Source: Pollenia angustigena (Eukaryota; Arthropoda; Insecta; Diptera; Polleniidae). Taken from it: DNA of 64,000 nt. Below are positions 48,041 to 57,936 of the stretch, one piece after another. Where the stretch lies: the NCBI GenBank assembly GCA_930367215.1, contig OV884056.1:198069310-198133309 (forward strand). The letters run 5' to 3'. The notes under the pieces are model-generated. The model had not been told where the DNA came from, searched no databases, and saw nothing but the letters and a program-made list of their open reading frames with translations. A program made the translations under genes and the position numbers. Position 1 is the stretch's first letter. Every line of letters starts with the position of its first letter.

Positions 48041-49626
48041 AATTAAATTTTTGTGTTGTGTATATTGATTTCAAAAATATGGTTACTGTATATACAGTGT
48101 AGTGTAGGGTATAAATATAAAGTGTTTTCCATTAAGCGCTTCTAAGCTTTAAATAAAACACAGTTTGTGTGAAAAACCTGTAGATTACAAAGGGTCACAA
48201 CAGTGACTTGAAAAGAACTCCACATTAAAAAGACTAACGGTGGCAAATCGCTTCACATTAACTGCAATTAAGATGACTATGCCCTCAATCGATCGTTTAA
48301 GAATGTCCAATGTGGCATAAGCTGTGTGCTACGTAGCGATGCTATTAAAACTATATGTATGTCGTTGGTAACCATATCACCAAATTCAAATTAAGAGAAG
48401 TTTGTAATTATAAACTTAAAATACTTGTTGTTGAAGATAATATCCTAGGCAACGTTGGTCTCAAAGGCAATGCGACCAATGATGCCTTTTGCGCAAAATT
48501 CTTGGATCTCACGGAGATTGGGCCGCTATATCTATCCATACTGATTTGGCAAAACGACTGAACAAATAACAACCAATTCGACAGATGTGGCTTTAAGAAT
48601 ACGAAAGCTATCAACTGCCAAATTTTCAAAGTCACAATCGAAAGACCCTCTGTTATGTTTTCAATTAATAAATCCTAGTATAAGCAACAATAACAAGACA
48701 GCAAACAGCGGCACCAAAACTTATAAATAAAAAATTGTGTAGAAATATAAAAACCAGTACAAAACATGTGGTAACACCTTTCAGCAATTATAGCTCTATA
48801 AAATACATAAATTTGCTAGGAGGTCTTATTTCTTTCTTCTCTTCTAAAAACAAAAACCAACAGACTCAACACGTACAGAAATTTTGTATATTTCTTTATT
48901 CAGTTACCTGAATTACAGTTTTATTTATCATTTGTTATGTGCCAACACCTTTATTTTATTTTTAGTTTTAGTTGTTTTCCATTTCGGTAGAAGTGTTAGA
49001 GTGAAATTTGTTTTGTTGCATGCTGCCTTGTTGCATTTATGGCATTTGTTGTTGTCGCCGGGGTAAAAGTCTATTTGTGGTGATTTACTTAATACGTTTG
49101 TGTTGCTTATTATTTTGGCTATTCGTAAAAGGTTTAAATATTTTTTGTTTTCTTTTTGAAGCAATAACTTCCTTCAAGCCAAATTTCGAAAAAATATATG
49201 CTAAATGAGGTAATAAAGTATATTTTCGTGTTTAAATAGAAATATATTAGATGCATTTTTCGGTGAAATGAAAACAAAATTAATTTGTTACCCTTAAGGT
49301 TTGAAGATTTTATTTATTTTGAATTGTGTTTCAAGCCATTGTCTTCATTAGTAAAAAATTGTTGCTAATGGTTGTTAAGTGAATTGCAGAATGTTTTTGA
49401 TAAAGTAAAGTTAAAGTTGGAGTGGCGTGATTGTAAATGTTTTTGTGTTTTTTAAAAGATTATTTAAAAGATGTTTTAATAATCACATTGAAAATAATAA
49501 TACAACAATACAGACATTGTCCGAGGTTGATAAAGCTTTTTAACTTTAATCCTAAACAAACACTTTTTAAAAGTTAAGACAATTTGATTTAAGCTTAATT
49601 TTTCACTCCGACTGAAAACGTTTTCT
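48041..49626. other. Stretch without supported genes
   Basis: AT-rich to mixed DNA, with overlapping frames of about 60-78 codons on both strands at 48355-48635 and 48884-49208. None contains recognisable motifs. Confidence 0.4.
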
Positions 49627-49828
49627 ACACAGAAAAAATTCTTCACATATTTTTTCAATGACACCATTTATCAAATATAAAATCAGTTTTAATTAAAAAT
49701 TTAATCAAGTTACTTATTTCAACAACATTACTGCAGAAAATGTTGTTCATTTTAAAAATATTTAATTAATATTTTAATTAAAGTCACAAATTTTTTAATT
49801 AAAATCAATTTCTATTTTTTTCTGTTGA
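49627..49828. mobile_element. About 200-bp AT-rich MITE with ACACAGAAAAAA ends
   Basis: The left ACACAGAAAAAATTC and right ATTTTTTTCTGTTG are inverted. The interior is very AT-rich with AATTAAAAATTTAATTA-type palindromes. Similar tips appear at 247-263 and about 13175 (TTTTTTCTGTGTG). It is non-coding. Confidence 0.55.
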
Positions 49829-49864
49829 GGCATTTGGTTATGCTTCGTTATGTAAATGGTGTTT

Positions 49865-49955
49865 TTTTTAGAGTGCCACAACTTTGAGTTGGCAGGACTG
49901 CTTTATTTGAGCACCCATTTAAGAGCAGATAGTTGTTTGTTGCTTAAAATCTGTT
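49865..49955 (+). repeat. Isolated 5' end of the 50.8-kb mariner-like element
   Basis: TTTTAGAGTGCCACAACTTTGAGTTGGCAG and the next 50 bases match the start of the element at 50808. The rest of that element is absent here, so this is a truncated or solo end about 940 bp upstream of the longer copy. Confidence 0.7.
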
Positions 49956-50391
49956 TGGTAAAAAACAGGGTTGTAACAACTAGTAAACAAGTTCCAATAG
50001 TGGGAATTTTCATGACTCTAATTAAATAATTTACTTAGGCCTTAAGCTCAAATCAGACGTGACATAACCATAGCAAAACTGTATTACCATCACCACTGTA
50101 TTACCAAAACGACATAAACATACCATACAAACCAATTCAACTTTGGTTTCTACGGTCATCGTTACGGCTGTGGCATTATGGTTATGTCAGGTCCAATTTG
50201 AGCTTAACAGAAGATATTTTATATATCATTCTTAAAAAAAATTATACTGCTTACGATTAAAAAAACATTCTGGTTTTATGCAAAAAATTTTAATTATATG
50301 CAAAAATACCGGTTGACCATACCGGATATGTGAATTCGCCAATTAGCCTTGCCAACAAATATTGGCAAGAATCAAGAGAGAAAAAACCTAA
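49956..50391. other. Stretch without supported genes
   Basis: Mixed AT-rich DNA with no feature recognised. Confidence 0.4.
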
Positions 50392-50660
50392 CTATATCGA
50401 CCCCTAACAGCGAAAATAATGTAAGCGCCAAAAATCAAATTTTACAGGAGAGAGCTTTTTTGTTTTATTTCATATTAATTTTGTATGTAATTTGTCGCTT
50501 ACACTAAAATTGTTTTTGCTATAAAATCGTAACGGTACATTATGTGACCATGATATTTTAGCAGATGATGCAAGTGTTGCCAATAAAGATATTTATTAAA
50601 AAAAACGAAAATTGAAAATCATGTCGCTTACGTTATTTTCGCTGTTAGGGCTCGATATGA
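50392..50660. mobile_element. About 268-bp MITE with CCCTAACAGCGAAAATAA inverted ends
   Basis: The left ATATCGACCCCTAACAGCGA and the right, inverted, ATATCGAGCCCTAACAGCGA pair over about 37 bp with few mismatches. The interior shares a conserved block with 18460-18610 (TTTTGCTATAAAATCGTAAC, CATTATGTGACC, TTTTAGCAGATGATGCAAG). It is non-coding, with unclear flanking duplication. Confidence 0.75.
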
Positions 50661-50807
50661 TTGCTTAACTTCGTTATTGCAATCTCGCACCTGCAGAATT
50701 TCGAGAGATTGTATTCCCAAAAATGACTTTGATAAGATATTTTTTCTTTTAAAAAAGTTTTTACTCTAATCGTTTTCCTACGATCATAAAGGGTATTTTA
50801 TTTTAGA

Positions 50808-51345
50808 GTGTCACAACTTTGAGTTGGCATCACTGCTTTATTTGAGCGCCCATTTAACAGCTGATAATTGCTTTTTGTTCAATTTGTTTTGAAATTTGAT
50901 TATGAATCGACTTACACCAGAGCAACGCGTGCAAATTGTAGAAATTTTTAATCAAAATAATTCGGCGAATGGGCTTAAGCACAAATTGATATTGATTTTG
51001 AATTTCCATTAAAAATTTTTTTTCCGATGAAGCCCATTTCTGTTTGAATGGGTACGTAAATAAGCAGAATTGTCGCATTTGGAGTGAGGAGAATCCACAA
51101 GCTTTTGTCGAAACACCATTACATCCACAGAAATCTATTGTTTGGTGCGCTTTATGGGCTGGCAGAGTCATTGGACCATATGCTTCAAAAACGATGATGG
51201 TCAGAATGCGAAAAGTTATTGAAAATTGGTGTTCTAGATTGCGCCTTCTACGCGCCAGCCGTGGTGGCCCCACGGCAGAAATCATATTTAAACATTAATT
51301 TCATAAAACTTTGTTTACAATAAAGACCTTTTCATTGATATTAAA
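50808..51345 (+). mobile_element. Internally deleted mariner-like element
   Basis: Its left end (TTTTAGAGTGTCACAACTTT) matches the solo end at 49865. The element carries a deleted transposase gene (50902-51298) and then CAATAAAGACC (a plausible poly(A) signal, AATAAA) at about 51320. The right terminal inverted repeat was not identified with confidence, so the end is approximate. Confidence 0.65.
50902..51298 (+). pseudogene. Deleted mariner-type transposase
   Basis: An ATG at 50902 starts MNRLTPEQRVQIVEIFNQNN, the helix-turn-helix N-terminus, and stops after about 36 codons. After an internal deletion and frame change, FSDEAHFCLNGYVNKQNC (from about 51017) supplies the second catalytic Asp region. 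It is followed by RIWSEENPQ and SIVWCALWAGRVIGPY, as in mariner/Tc-like DDE transposases. A second deletion joins the C-terminus (VIENWCSRLRLLRASRGG), ending at the TAA 51296-51298. The first Asp and the third catalytic residue regions are missing, so the gene is dead. The layout parallels the relic at 1201-1527: N-terminus joined to the NCRIW region. Confidence 0.85.
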
Positions 51346-51349
51346 AATA

Positions 51350-52156
51350 TATTTCCTTGTTTTATTATGATTTTAAAAACACCATGAAGTTTGAATGCTA
51401 AATTAATTTAAAATGATGACTAAAATGTCATAGAATTTGTAGATTTGGTAACTCTTTTGTTTTGCTCTCAGGGCAAATTTTTGAAGTTCTAAATAGGAAA
51501 CTTACTTATTGTATTATTTAGAGATGATAATAATTTTTGGCTCAAGGAACAATTGAATAAGCAATATTTTGAAAAAAAAAAAAAAATAAATAAATAATAT
51601 AAAATCACTGTTTGGTGCGGTGAAATCATTTGTCTTTAGTGTGGATTAAATGACAATTTTTAAAGGCAATAATTTAAAGCCAAATCCGCTGCCTATTGTC
51701 TTATTAGATGGATTTTTTTTATCACTACCCAGCAAAAAATTATTAAGATTTGGAAACAGTTTAAGCCCATGATTGCAATACATTGCTAACCAAATCGCCA
51801 AATAGCTTTCAATATGAAATTAAGTAAGTGAATGATTGAATAATTGCTTAAGACTTTTAGAATTTTTAGACAGAAGCAATTGCTTTTAAGCATCTCATCT
51901 TTAACAAAAATCATGCCGTATAAATGCGCATTGGTAAGTCATTCCGCTAGATCGTCTCCTTTACAGAATGGATCTTGGTTAGCAGTACCTTGTTTTTGGT
52001 AGTGACAAACAAATGCAGCAGAATTTTCGATGTGCAAAATCTAGTTCGATGTTTTGAACTTCTATTTCTGTGTGAGGAATATTATGGACGTTTCTTTGGT
52101 GATTGCTCCCTTTTAAAAAATCAATAAATCGCCCTAGAGCTTTCATATGATTTTCT
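51350..52156. other. AT-rich stretch upstream of the LTR retrotransposon
   Basis: No ORF or RNA gene is supported. An A-rich run lies at about 51570. Confidence 0.45.
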
Positions 52157-52160
52157 CAAC
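52157..52160. repeat. Target duplication CAAC (left)
   Basis: CAAC immediately outside the LTR at 52161 is repeated at 58936-58939 immediately outside the other LTR. The 4-bp size is usual for Ty3/gypsy integrases. Confidence 0.9.
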
Positions 52161-52537
52161 TGTAATAATTGAAATCCGTTTTTATTTTTAGTTTATTTTT
52201 AGACGGTGCAACTAGTGCACTCGTCAGCTGTTTTATTATGATTAATTTTATTTACAATTTATTCTAACTTATATACTTACTATGAAAATAATTCTTAGCC
52301 TATTCTTACGTGTAAATAACTTAAACTAAAGCATGGGAAAATTAGTGTAATATGATTTAAATTTTAAGTTTATAAATATTTCCCATGCGTTTGGGTGTAG
52401 TACCTTTTAAGCGGCTATTTAGGGTTTAATATTTTGGTGTAATAAGATACCCGTTTATGTCTGCTCTTTAAAGGTATGAATTCATGCAAGTAAATAATAT
52501 TTAAAGGAATGTATTCATACGATCAAATAATACTACA
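52161..52537 (-). repeat. 3' LTR of the gypsy-type element (377 bp)
   Basis: Identical to 58559-58935 except one T/A difference (ATACTTACTATG here, ATACTAACTATG in the partner; about position 52276). It begins TGTAATAATT and ends AATACTACA on the plus strand. Confidence 0.98.
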
Positions 52538-52548
52538 CCTCCTTTCTT
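52538..52548 (-). promoter_or_regulatory. Polypurine tract
   Basis: On the coding (minus) strand AAGAAAGGAGG abuts the 3' LTR. It is the standard primer for plus-strand DNA synthesis in LTR retroelements. Confidence 0.92.
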
Positions 52549-52898
52549 AATAAGAATGTTCATATAACTTTAATGTTTTATGGACATTCTTTTACTATTA
52601 TATATATGTATATATATATACTCTTTTATTAATAATTTGTTTTTAGTTTATAAATCTATAAAATTCTTAAATACAAAATTCTTAAAACAAAATTAATTAT
52701 TTTTTTATTTATTTATTTATTAGTAATAAAAATACAATTAATAATACTAATTAAAAGAGGTAAGGGCACTAGCAGCTATGGCTTTCGGCCATAATAATTA
52801 AAATAGTTTACAAAAGAGTTTATAAAATTCGAGGGTAATAATTAAAATTAAGTTCCTTATAATAATTTAGAGTTTACAAAATTCCTGGGCCCATGAAT
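52549..52898. other. Non-coding 3' region of the retrotransposon, no env
   Basis: About 350 AT-rich bases between the pol stop and the polypurine tract, with TTTATTTATTTATT (about 52700) and an ATATATGTATATATATAT run. It is too short and stop-filled for an envelope gene. Confidence 0.85.
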
Positions 52899-55874
52899 TT
52901 ATTTTTTATGGTAAATCTTTAGTCTATTCTTATGCACTATTTGTTTTTTATTAGTTTTCATATTAACTATTGTTATATTATTTCTCAAATCTATCTTTAC
53001 AATTTTAAAAGGTCCATTATATTTTTGTTCTAACTTGTGACCTGTATTATTTATGAGTAGTACTAAATCTCCTAGCTTAAAGTTATAATCCATTATATTC
53101 CTATCATAGTTTAATTTTTGCTTATGTTTATGGTTCTCTAATAGTAATTTAGCTCTTTTATATGCTATTTCTAACCTAAATTTTGCTTCTTTACTGTAAT
53201 CTTCTAAATTATATAAGGGTGTTATTCTATCTACTTCATTAAATTGATGGAATGAATTTGGAATTTTCCCAAAAACTAATTCGTATGGACAGTAACTATG
53301 CACTGTAGACGGTGTAGTATTAAAGCAGTATGTGAAATATTTTAACCATTCGTCCCAGTCTGTTTTGTCCACTGAAATATAAGAACGTACGTATTCATTA
53401 AAACTTCTATGACTTCTTTCAATTGTTCCCAAGGTTTGGTGGTGATGGGCTGTAGAAGTTAGTTTTTTAATTTTTAAGAGATTACAGAGTTCTTGTAATA
53501 ACGAGTTTTTATATTCCGTTCCCATGTCTGAGATGAACGTCTTCATCGGTCCATAGGAAAGTACGAAATTTTGAAATATTGCTTTAGCAATTGTCTTAGC
53601 ATTTTTGTCTTTAATAGGTATAGTAACCAAATATTTAGTTAAATCACATATTAAGGTGATAGCATATTCATTTCCTTGAATGGATCTAGGAAATGGTCCC
53701 ACTGTGTCTACGTATACTATATCAAATGGTTTATTAGGAGATTCTGTTATAGTCATTGGACATTTAATATTTTTGGTACTTTTAGCTATTTGACATTTGT
53801 GGCATGATTTAACATATTTTGATATGTCTTTGGACATATTTTTCCAATAAAAGTATCTTTTAATTTTTTCTATTGTCCTATATATACCACAGTGTCCTCC
53901 TTCTATTGGATCATTGTGATATTTCAGCAAGATATCTAGAATTGCCTTGGCATTCTTATTTTCAATTTGGGTCACCTGATTTAGTAGCGCTACTTCTATT
54001 TTCTTCAATACTCTATTGCCCATAGTTTTAAAATTATTTAAAGAGATAAATTCGAAAATTTTCTCATTAGGTGCCACTTGTAATTTTTCAATGTTATGTT
54101 CACCGGCCACTTTTTCGAGCCTAGGGTAAAATTGTCCTAAGTCAAAATTCCCATTAGTAAACAAATCTTTAATTTGTACATATGCTACTATAGATTTTCC
54201 TCGTTTTATGTAACATTTTTCGGGGGAAATCTTTAGTTTATGATATTTTCTGACGTCAGTGTTATTTAATGGTACATATATACTGGGCTTTTTATTTATA
54301 TTATTATTAATTATCTGCTGATTACTAGGTTCTTGTATTTGTCCTTTATTGGTCATTGATCTAGTCGTGATTTTTAAAATGTGTTGTTTCATGTCTTTTA
54401 AGTCATTTATTGTAATACGGGATAAAGCGTCCGCGACGTAATTATCTTTTCCCCTAAGATATTCAACTGTAAAATCGTACTCTTCTAAATCTAGTCTCAT
54501 TCTAGTAAGTTTGGAACTCGGATTCTTCATCGAAAATAAATAAGATAATGGTCTATGATCAGAGCGAACTAGGAAATGTGTTCCATATAAGTATGGTCTG
54601 AAATGCATTATAGCCCAATGTATGGCAGTTAATTCTTGCTCAATAGTGGATTTGTTGCTTTCTCCCTTCGTAAACATTTTAGAAGCATATGCAATTGGCA
54701 GTTGTTTTCCTTCATATTCCTGTGTAAGTACTGCTCCACAAGCTTGTTTGCTTGCATCTGTCGTTATGCAAAATTGTTTAGAAAAGTCTGGATATTGAAG
54801 TAATGTTGGCTTCATTAGGGCCTTCTTAAGATATTCAAATGCAAAATTGCACTCATCTGTCCATTCAAATTTTGTATTCTTTTTAGTGAGTTTTGTTAAA
54901 TGTCTTGAATATTCCGAAAAATTTTTAATGAATCTTCGATAGTAGTTGCAAAATGCAACAAATCTTTTTGCACTATCTGCATCTGTTGGTTTAGGGTAAT
55001 TTTCAATTATTTTATATTTAGTGTCATCTGGTAGTATGCCTTTATCGGTACATTTGTGACCAAGGTATGTAACTTCTTTCATGAAAAATGAACATTTTTC
55101 TGGGTGTAATTTTAGATTGTGTTTTTTGCATAACTCGAAAACTTCTTTTAAATTTGAAAGCATATGTTTTTCTGAACAACCCAATACTACTAAGTCATCC
55201 ATGTATAAGAAAGCTTGATTTGGGCTTAATCCGCTAAAAGCTAGTGTCATCATTCTTTGAAAAGAATTTGGGGCTATTTTGAGACCATATGGTAGTCTTG
55301 TAAATCTATATGAACCGTTATTGGTTGAAAATGATGTTAGATCTCTAGAATCTTTTTCTAGGCTAATTTGGTGGAATCCCGTCATTAGATCTAAACAAGA
55401 AAAATATTTCGCTCTACCTAGTTGATCTAAGATATCATCTATTCTTGGCAATGGGAATTTATCTGCCAATAGTTTTTTATTTATTTGTCGATAATCAACA
55501 ACAAGTCTCCATCTTTTATTTTCACAATTTGGAAGTGATTTCTTTGGAACTAACAAGATTGGACTGTTATATTCAGAGTTTGATGGTTCGACAATTTCGT
55601 CTTCTATTAATTTCTTTACTTGATTTTCTATTTCTTCTTTATGTGTATGAGGTATACGGTAATTTTTGATGTATACTGGTTCTTGATCTTTTACTCTTAA
55701 CTTTTGTTCATAGAAGTTATTGGTTGTAATAGCTTCTGAGTCTAAACCGAAGATATCGCTATATGAATCGCAAAGGTTACTCAGAGTATCTTTAAATTGT
55801 TCGGGAAAATTTTTCTTTAAAATTTTTAATACTTCTGATTTTCTTTGTTTTTGGTTTGATTTGCTTTTATTATG
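52899..55874 (-). CDS. Pol: reverse transcriptase, RNase H and integrase
   Basis: The frame is open from 55874, just after a TGA, to the stop at 52899-52901. There is no ATG near its start, so it is probably translated only as a fusion. Order: linker with SDIFGLDSEAI and VYIKNYRIPH (about 55640-55770); RT with IVEPSNSEYNSP, LPYGLKIAPNSFQ and catalytic YMDD at 55194-55205; RNase H with TTDAS, IEQELTAIHWA, SDHRPL and VADALSR (about 54420-54780); integrase zinc finger H..H..CHKC (about 53790-53930); core Asp in VYVDTVGPF (about 53715), Asp in ISDMGTEY (about 53530), Glu in TIERSHRS (about 53419); and a C-terminal KYNGPFKIV module near 53000. All catalytic residues are present and no stop interrupts it. 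It is offset by -1 relative to protease, with a 46-base overlap. Confidence 0.95.
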   Translation of the reverse strand, partial: HNKSKSNQKQRKSEVLKILKKNFPEQFKDTLSNLCDSYSDIFGLDSEAITTNNFYEQKLRVKDQEPVYIKNYRIPHTHKEEIENQVKKLIEDEIVEPSNSEYNSPILLVPKKSLPNCENKRWRLVVDYRQINKKLLADKFPLPRIDDILDQLGRAKYFSCLDLMTGFHQISLEKDSRDLTSFSTNNGSYRFTRLPYGLKIAPNSFQRMMTLAFSGLSPNQAFLYMDDLVVLGCSEKHMLSNLKEVFELCKKHNLKLHPEKCSFFMKEVTYLGHKCTDKGILPDDTKYKIIENYPKPTDADSAKRFVAFCNYYRRFIKNFSEYSRHLTKLTKKNTKFEWTDECNFAFEYLKKALMKPTLLQYPDFSKQFCITTDASKQACGAVLTQEYEGKQLPIAYASKMFTKGESNKSTIEQELTAIHWAIMHFRPYLYGTHFLVRSDHRPLSYLFSMKNPSSKLTRMRLDLEEYDFTVEYLRGKDNYVADALSRITINDLKDMKQHILKITTRSMTNKGQIQEPSNQQIINNNINKKPSIYVPLNNTDVRKYHKLKISPEKCYIKRGKSIVAYVQIKDLFTNGNFDLGQFYPRLEKVAGEHNIEKLQVAPNEKIFEFISLNNFKTMGNRVLKKIEVALLNQVTQIENKNAKAILDILLKYHNDPIEGGHCGIYRTIEKIKRYFYWKNMSKDISKYVKSCHKCQIAKSTKNIKCPMTITESPNKPFDIVYVDTVGPFPRSIQGNEYAITLICDLTKYLVTIPIKDKNAKTIAKAIFQNFVLSYGPMKTFISDMGTEYKNSLLQELCNLLKIKKLTSTAHHHQTLGTIERSHRSFNEYVRSYISVDKTDWDEWLKYFTYCFNTTPSTVHSYCPYELVFGKIPNSFHQFNEVDRITPLYNLEDYSKEAKFRLEIAYKRAKLLLENHKHKQKLNYDRNIMDYNFKLGDLVLLINNTGHKLEQKYNGPFKIVKIDLRNNITIVNMKTNKKQIVHKNRLKIYHKK
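55826..55874 (-). other. pro/pol frame junction, -1 overlap
   Basis: Overlap between the last 46 coding bases of the protease frame and the opening of the RT frame. It is A-rich and includes CCAAAAAC, which in the protease frame divides as C AAA AAC, one base away from the canonical A AAA AAC slippery heptamer. A one-base change in an A run would equally explain the shift. Confidence 0.6.
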
Positions 55875-56581
55875 TCATATTCAGAGAGTTTTTCGGTTTT
55901 TATTTTACTTTTATTAAATGTTGTTACAGTTTCATTAGTGTTAAGTATACGGATAAATGCTTTATTTGACTTTACTAAAGAGTTTGCAATAAAAACACCT
56001 GGTTCAAGTTCTTGATTTGGAATAAGTATTTCATCATCACAATTACTAAAATTGATTTGACGAATCACTTCAGCTCTTGGTGGCAAAATAATATTGTTAC
56101 AGTTATTCGAAATCGGTATTTCTATTGATTGTGGTATGTTGGATGGTCGTAAGACAAGGTAATCGTAATCCTGATTAAAATCTAAAATACAATTATATTT
56201 CTTGATGAAATCCATACCAATGATTCCATCATAAGTTATTGGAAAATCATTGCCCACTATTTGAAAATTATGTGGTATTAAATAAGTTTTAAATTTTAAA
56301 TCAAAGAATATGCTACCAATTGATTCAATTTTCCCTTGTCCTATTCCACTTAATATTGTGGTTTTGTTAGTATTGATTTTTTTGATATTGAAATATTTTG
56401 CTTTAACTATTGAAATGTCTGCGCCTGTGTCTACTAATAATCTTATTGGAGTGTTAGTATTGTGAATGTAAATATCTATTGAACAACTATAGTTAAGGTT
56501 AAGATTATACACTTTTCTTTTTATTGATCTGATCTTAGGGGAAGATTCGAGTTTTCCGGATGTCTTTCTTCGTTGGTCATG
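55826..56581 (-). CDS. Retroviral-type aspartic protease (pro region)
   Basis: The frame is open from 56581 to the stop TAA at 55826-55828. The active-site motif LLVDTGADISIV lies at about 56420-56455 and the conserved ITYDGIIGMDF, the usual second protease motif, at about 56205-56240. It matures Gag and Pol in relatives. The first possible start (a GTG at 56512) is not convincing. The frame overlaps gag by 58 bases in -1 register, so expression by ribosomal frameshift is the likely route. In related elements protease and RT share one frame. Here protease ends 46 bases inside the RT frame, again in -1 register, so this copy has either a small indel or a second recoding site. Confidence 0.88.
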   Translation of the reverse strand, partial: HDQRRKTSGKLESSPKIRSIKRKVYNLNLNYSCSIDIYIHNTNTPIRLLVDTGADISIVKAKYFNIKKINTNKTTILSGIGQGKIESIGSIFFDLKFKTYLIPHNFQIVGNDFPITYDGIIGMDFIKKYNCILDFNQDYDYLVLRPSNIPQSIEIPISNNCNNIILPPRAEVIRQINFSNCDDEILIPNQELEPGVFIANSLVKSNKAFIRILNTNETVTTFNKSKIKTEKLSEYDIIKANQTKNKENQKY

Positions 56582-57675
56582 TTATGTACGTAGTTCCTAT
56601 TTCTACCGTAATTATTATATCTTTGTTGGTTTCTGTTATTGTAGTTGTTATTGGCGCTATTGGTAGTTCTGTTATTGCTGTAGCTGGTGTTGTTATTTCT
56701 GTTACGTGAATAATTATTTTAGTTATTATTTCTATTAAATGTTCCACGAAAATAATTAGGATTTGGTCGATGTCTATAATGAAGTATTGCGTTTTGTTGT
56801 CCAGTTGCTTCTGTGCAACTGCTGACAAATTTGCTTATTGCTTCATTCATGTTATTAAATTGACCTGCCTCCATTATGAGTTTAACCTTATCTATACTAC
56901 AGTTTTTAGTTAGCGCTTTTACAGCTACTTGTGTGGAGTATTTAGTTGCTAGTTCGCTAGTCAATCCGTCTGAAATATATGCATTTTCTAGCGACTTTGT
57001 TAGAAGCTCTATTTCGTTGCAATAGGTGTTTGCTGTCTTAGTCTGCTGTTTTATATTTAATATTTTAGCTGTTTGTACCTCAACAGATTCACCTTTAACA
57101 GTTGTCTGAAGCCTGTTTATAATTTCTATGATTGTGGACTCATTACTAATTAAATTCCTTGCGTTACCTTTAATTTTTGTTTTTATTAAAGCTACCGCTG
57201 ATGATTCATGAGGACCCTTAATTGTATCAACTAAAGTTAATGAGTCTATGAATGATCTTAAATTTTCTGATTTCCCGTCAAAGTCTGTGATTAACTTTGA
57301 GGCTGTATTCAAAAATTCTACTATGGTTTGTGTCATGTTGGTGCTTTCTACTTTTGAAAAATATTTATCAATTTCAATCCTCTCGTGAAGAGAAATTGGT
57401 AATTCTATATTGAAAGCTTTTCTATTTGTTATATTTAATAGTTTATTTCTAACGTCTTGGTAAAACGCTTCAGCTGCTGCTTTATGAGCTGCAGTTAATC
57501 TTGCGTAGTTAACGTTTAGAAGAACTCTTATATCTTCTAAGCAATATATAAGAATTTCTAAATGTTTTATAGTGGTTTCGTCCTTAGTTGGGCGGTCTAT
57601 ATTGAGACATTTGTAAGATCTGTCAAATTTTGCTTTAATATTTCTACACCTTTCCAAAATGCCTTTCCAATCCAT
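56521..57675 (-). pseudogene. Gag, interrupted by one in-frame stop
   Basis: An ATG at 57675 opens 318 codons to a TAA at 56719-56721. The same frame then continues another 65 codons, Asn/Arg-rich, to a TAA at 56521-56523. The N-terminal two-thirds has the helical capsid-like character of gypsy-group Gag (LISNESTIIEIINRLQTTVK, ANTYCNEIELLTKSLENAY). The C-terminus is rich in Asn, Arg, Tyr and Gly with no CCHC knuckle, typical of Gags that bind RNA through a basic tail. The stop falls inside that tail (NRNNN-stop-NNYSRN), so composition on both sides argues that it is a recent nonsense change. The product would be a Gag lacking the RNA-binding end and unable to reach the gag/pro overlap unless the stop is read through. 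Confidence 0.85.
56524..56581 (-). other. gag/pro frame junction, -1 overlap
   Basis: 58-base overlap of gag and protease frames. It holds G GAA AAC in gag register, close to the G GGA AAC type of -1 slippery site. Frameshifting before the gag stop would give Gag-Pro fusions. Confidence 0.6.
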
Positions 57676-57717
57676 AAAACTGGGAAAAAATAATAAAAAA
57701 AAAAATAAAAAAATAAT

Positions 57718-57936
57718 TTAAACTCTGTCTAAATCGTTTGCTCTACTGGCATATCTTTTTTTTAGTGACCTTTTGTGTATTAAATATATTTTTAGTAATA
57801 GATTAATTGCTGCAATTATTACAAGGACTAAGTTAAGTGTCCATAGTGACTTAATTTCAGAGGTGTGGTCAACAATCTCTACGTTATTAACGACGTTAGC
57901 GTTAGGTTTATCTATTTTTGATTCTTCTCCTCCCAT
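57718..57936 (-). CDS. Small membrane-protein ORF upstream of gag (72 aa)
   Basis: ATG at 57936. The N-terminus is MGGEESK, so Gly2 could be myristoylated (Ser at 6 fits the usual rule). A polar segment rich in Asn/Asp runs to about residue 30, then one hydrophobic span LWTLNLVLVIIAAINLLL at about 31-48, then a strongly basic tail (KRSLKKRY, about 55-62) ending NDLDRV. This predicts a single-pass membrane or membrane-anchored peptide. It ends 42 bases before the gag ATG, so it is the proximal ORF on the genomic RNA and would affect gag initiation. The opposite strand is also open, but its translation is unremarkable. Function unknown. Leader ORFs are known in mdg1/412-like elements, but I cannot confirm homology. 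The intact frame in a young element favours a real gene. Confidence 0.65.
   Translation of the reverse strand: MGGEESKIDKPNANVVNNVEIVDHTSEIKSLWTLNLVLVIIAAINLLLKIYLIHKRSLKKRYASRANDLDRV

Noticed and set aside
52549..52898. Possible env gene of the LTR element
   Set aside because: Only about 350 stop-filled bases remain between the pol stop and the 3' LTR.
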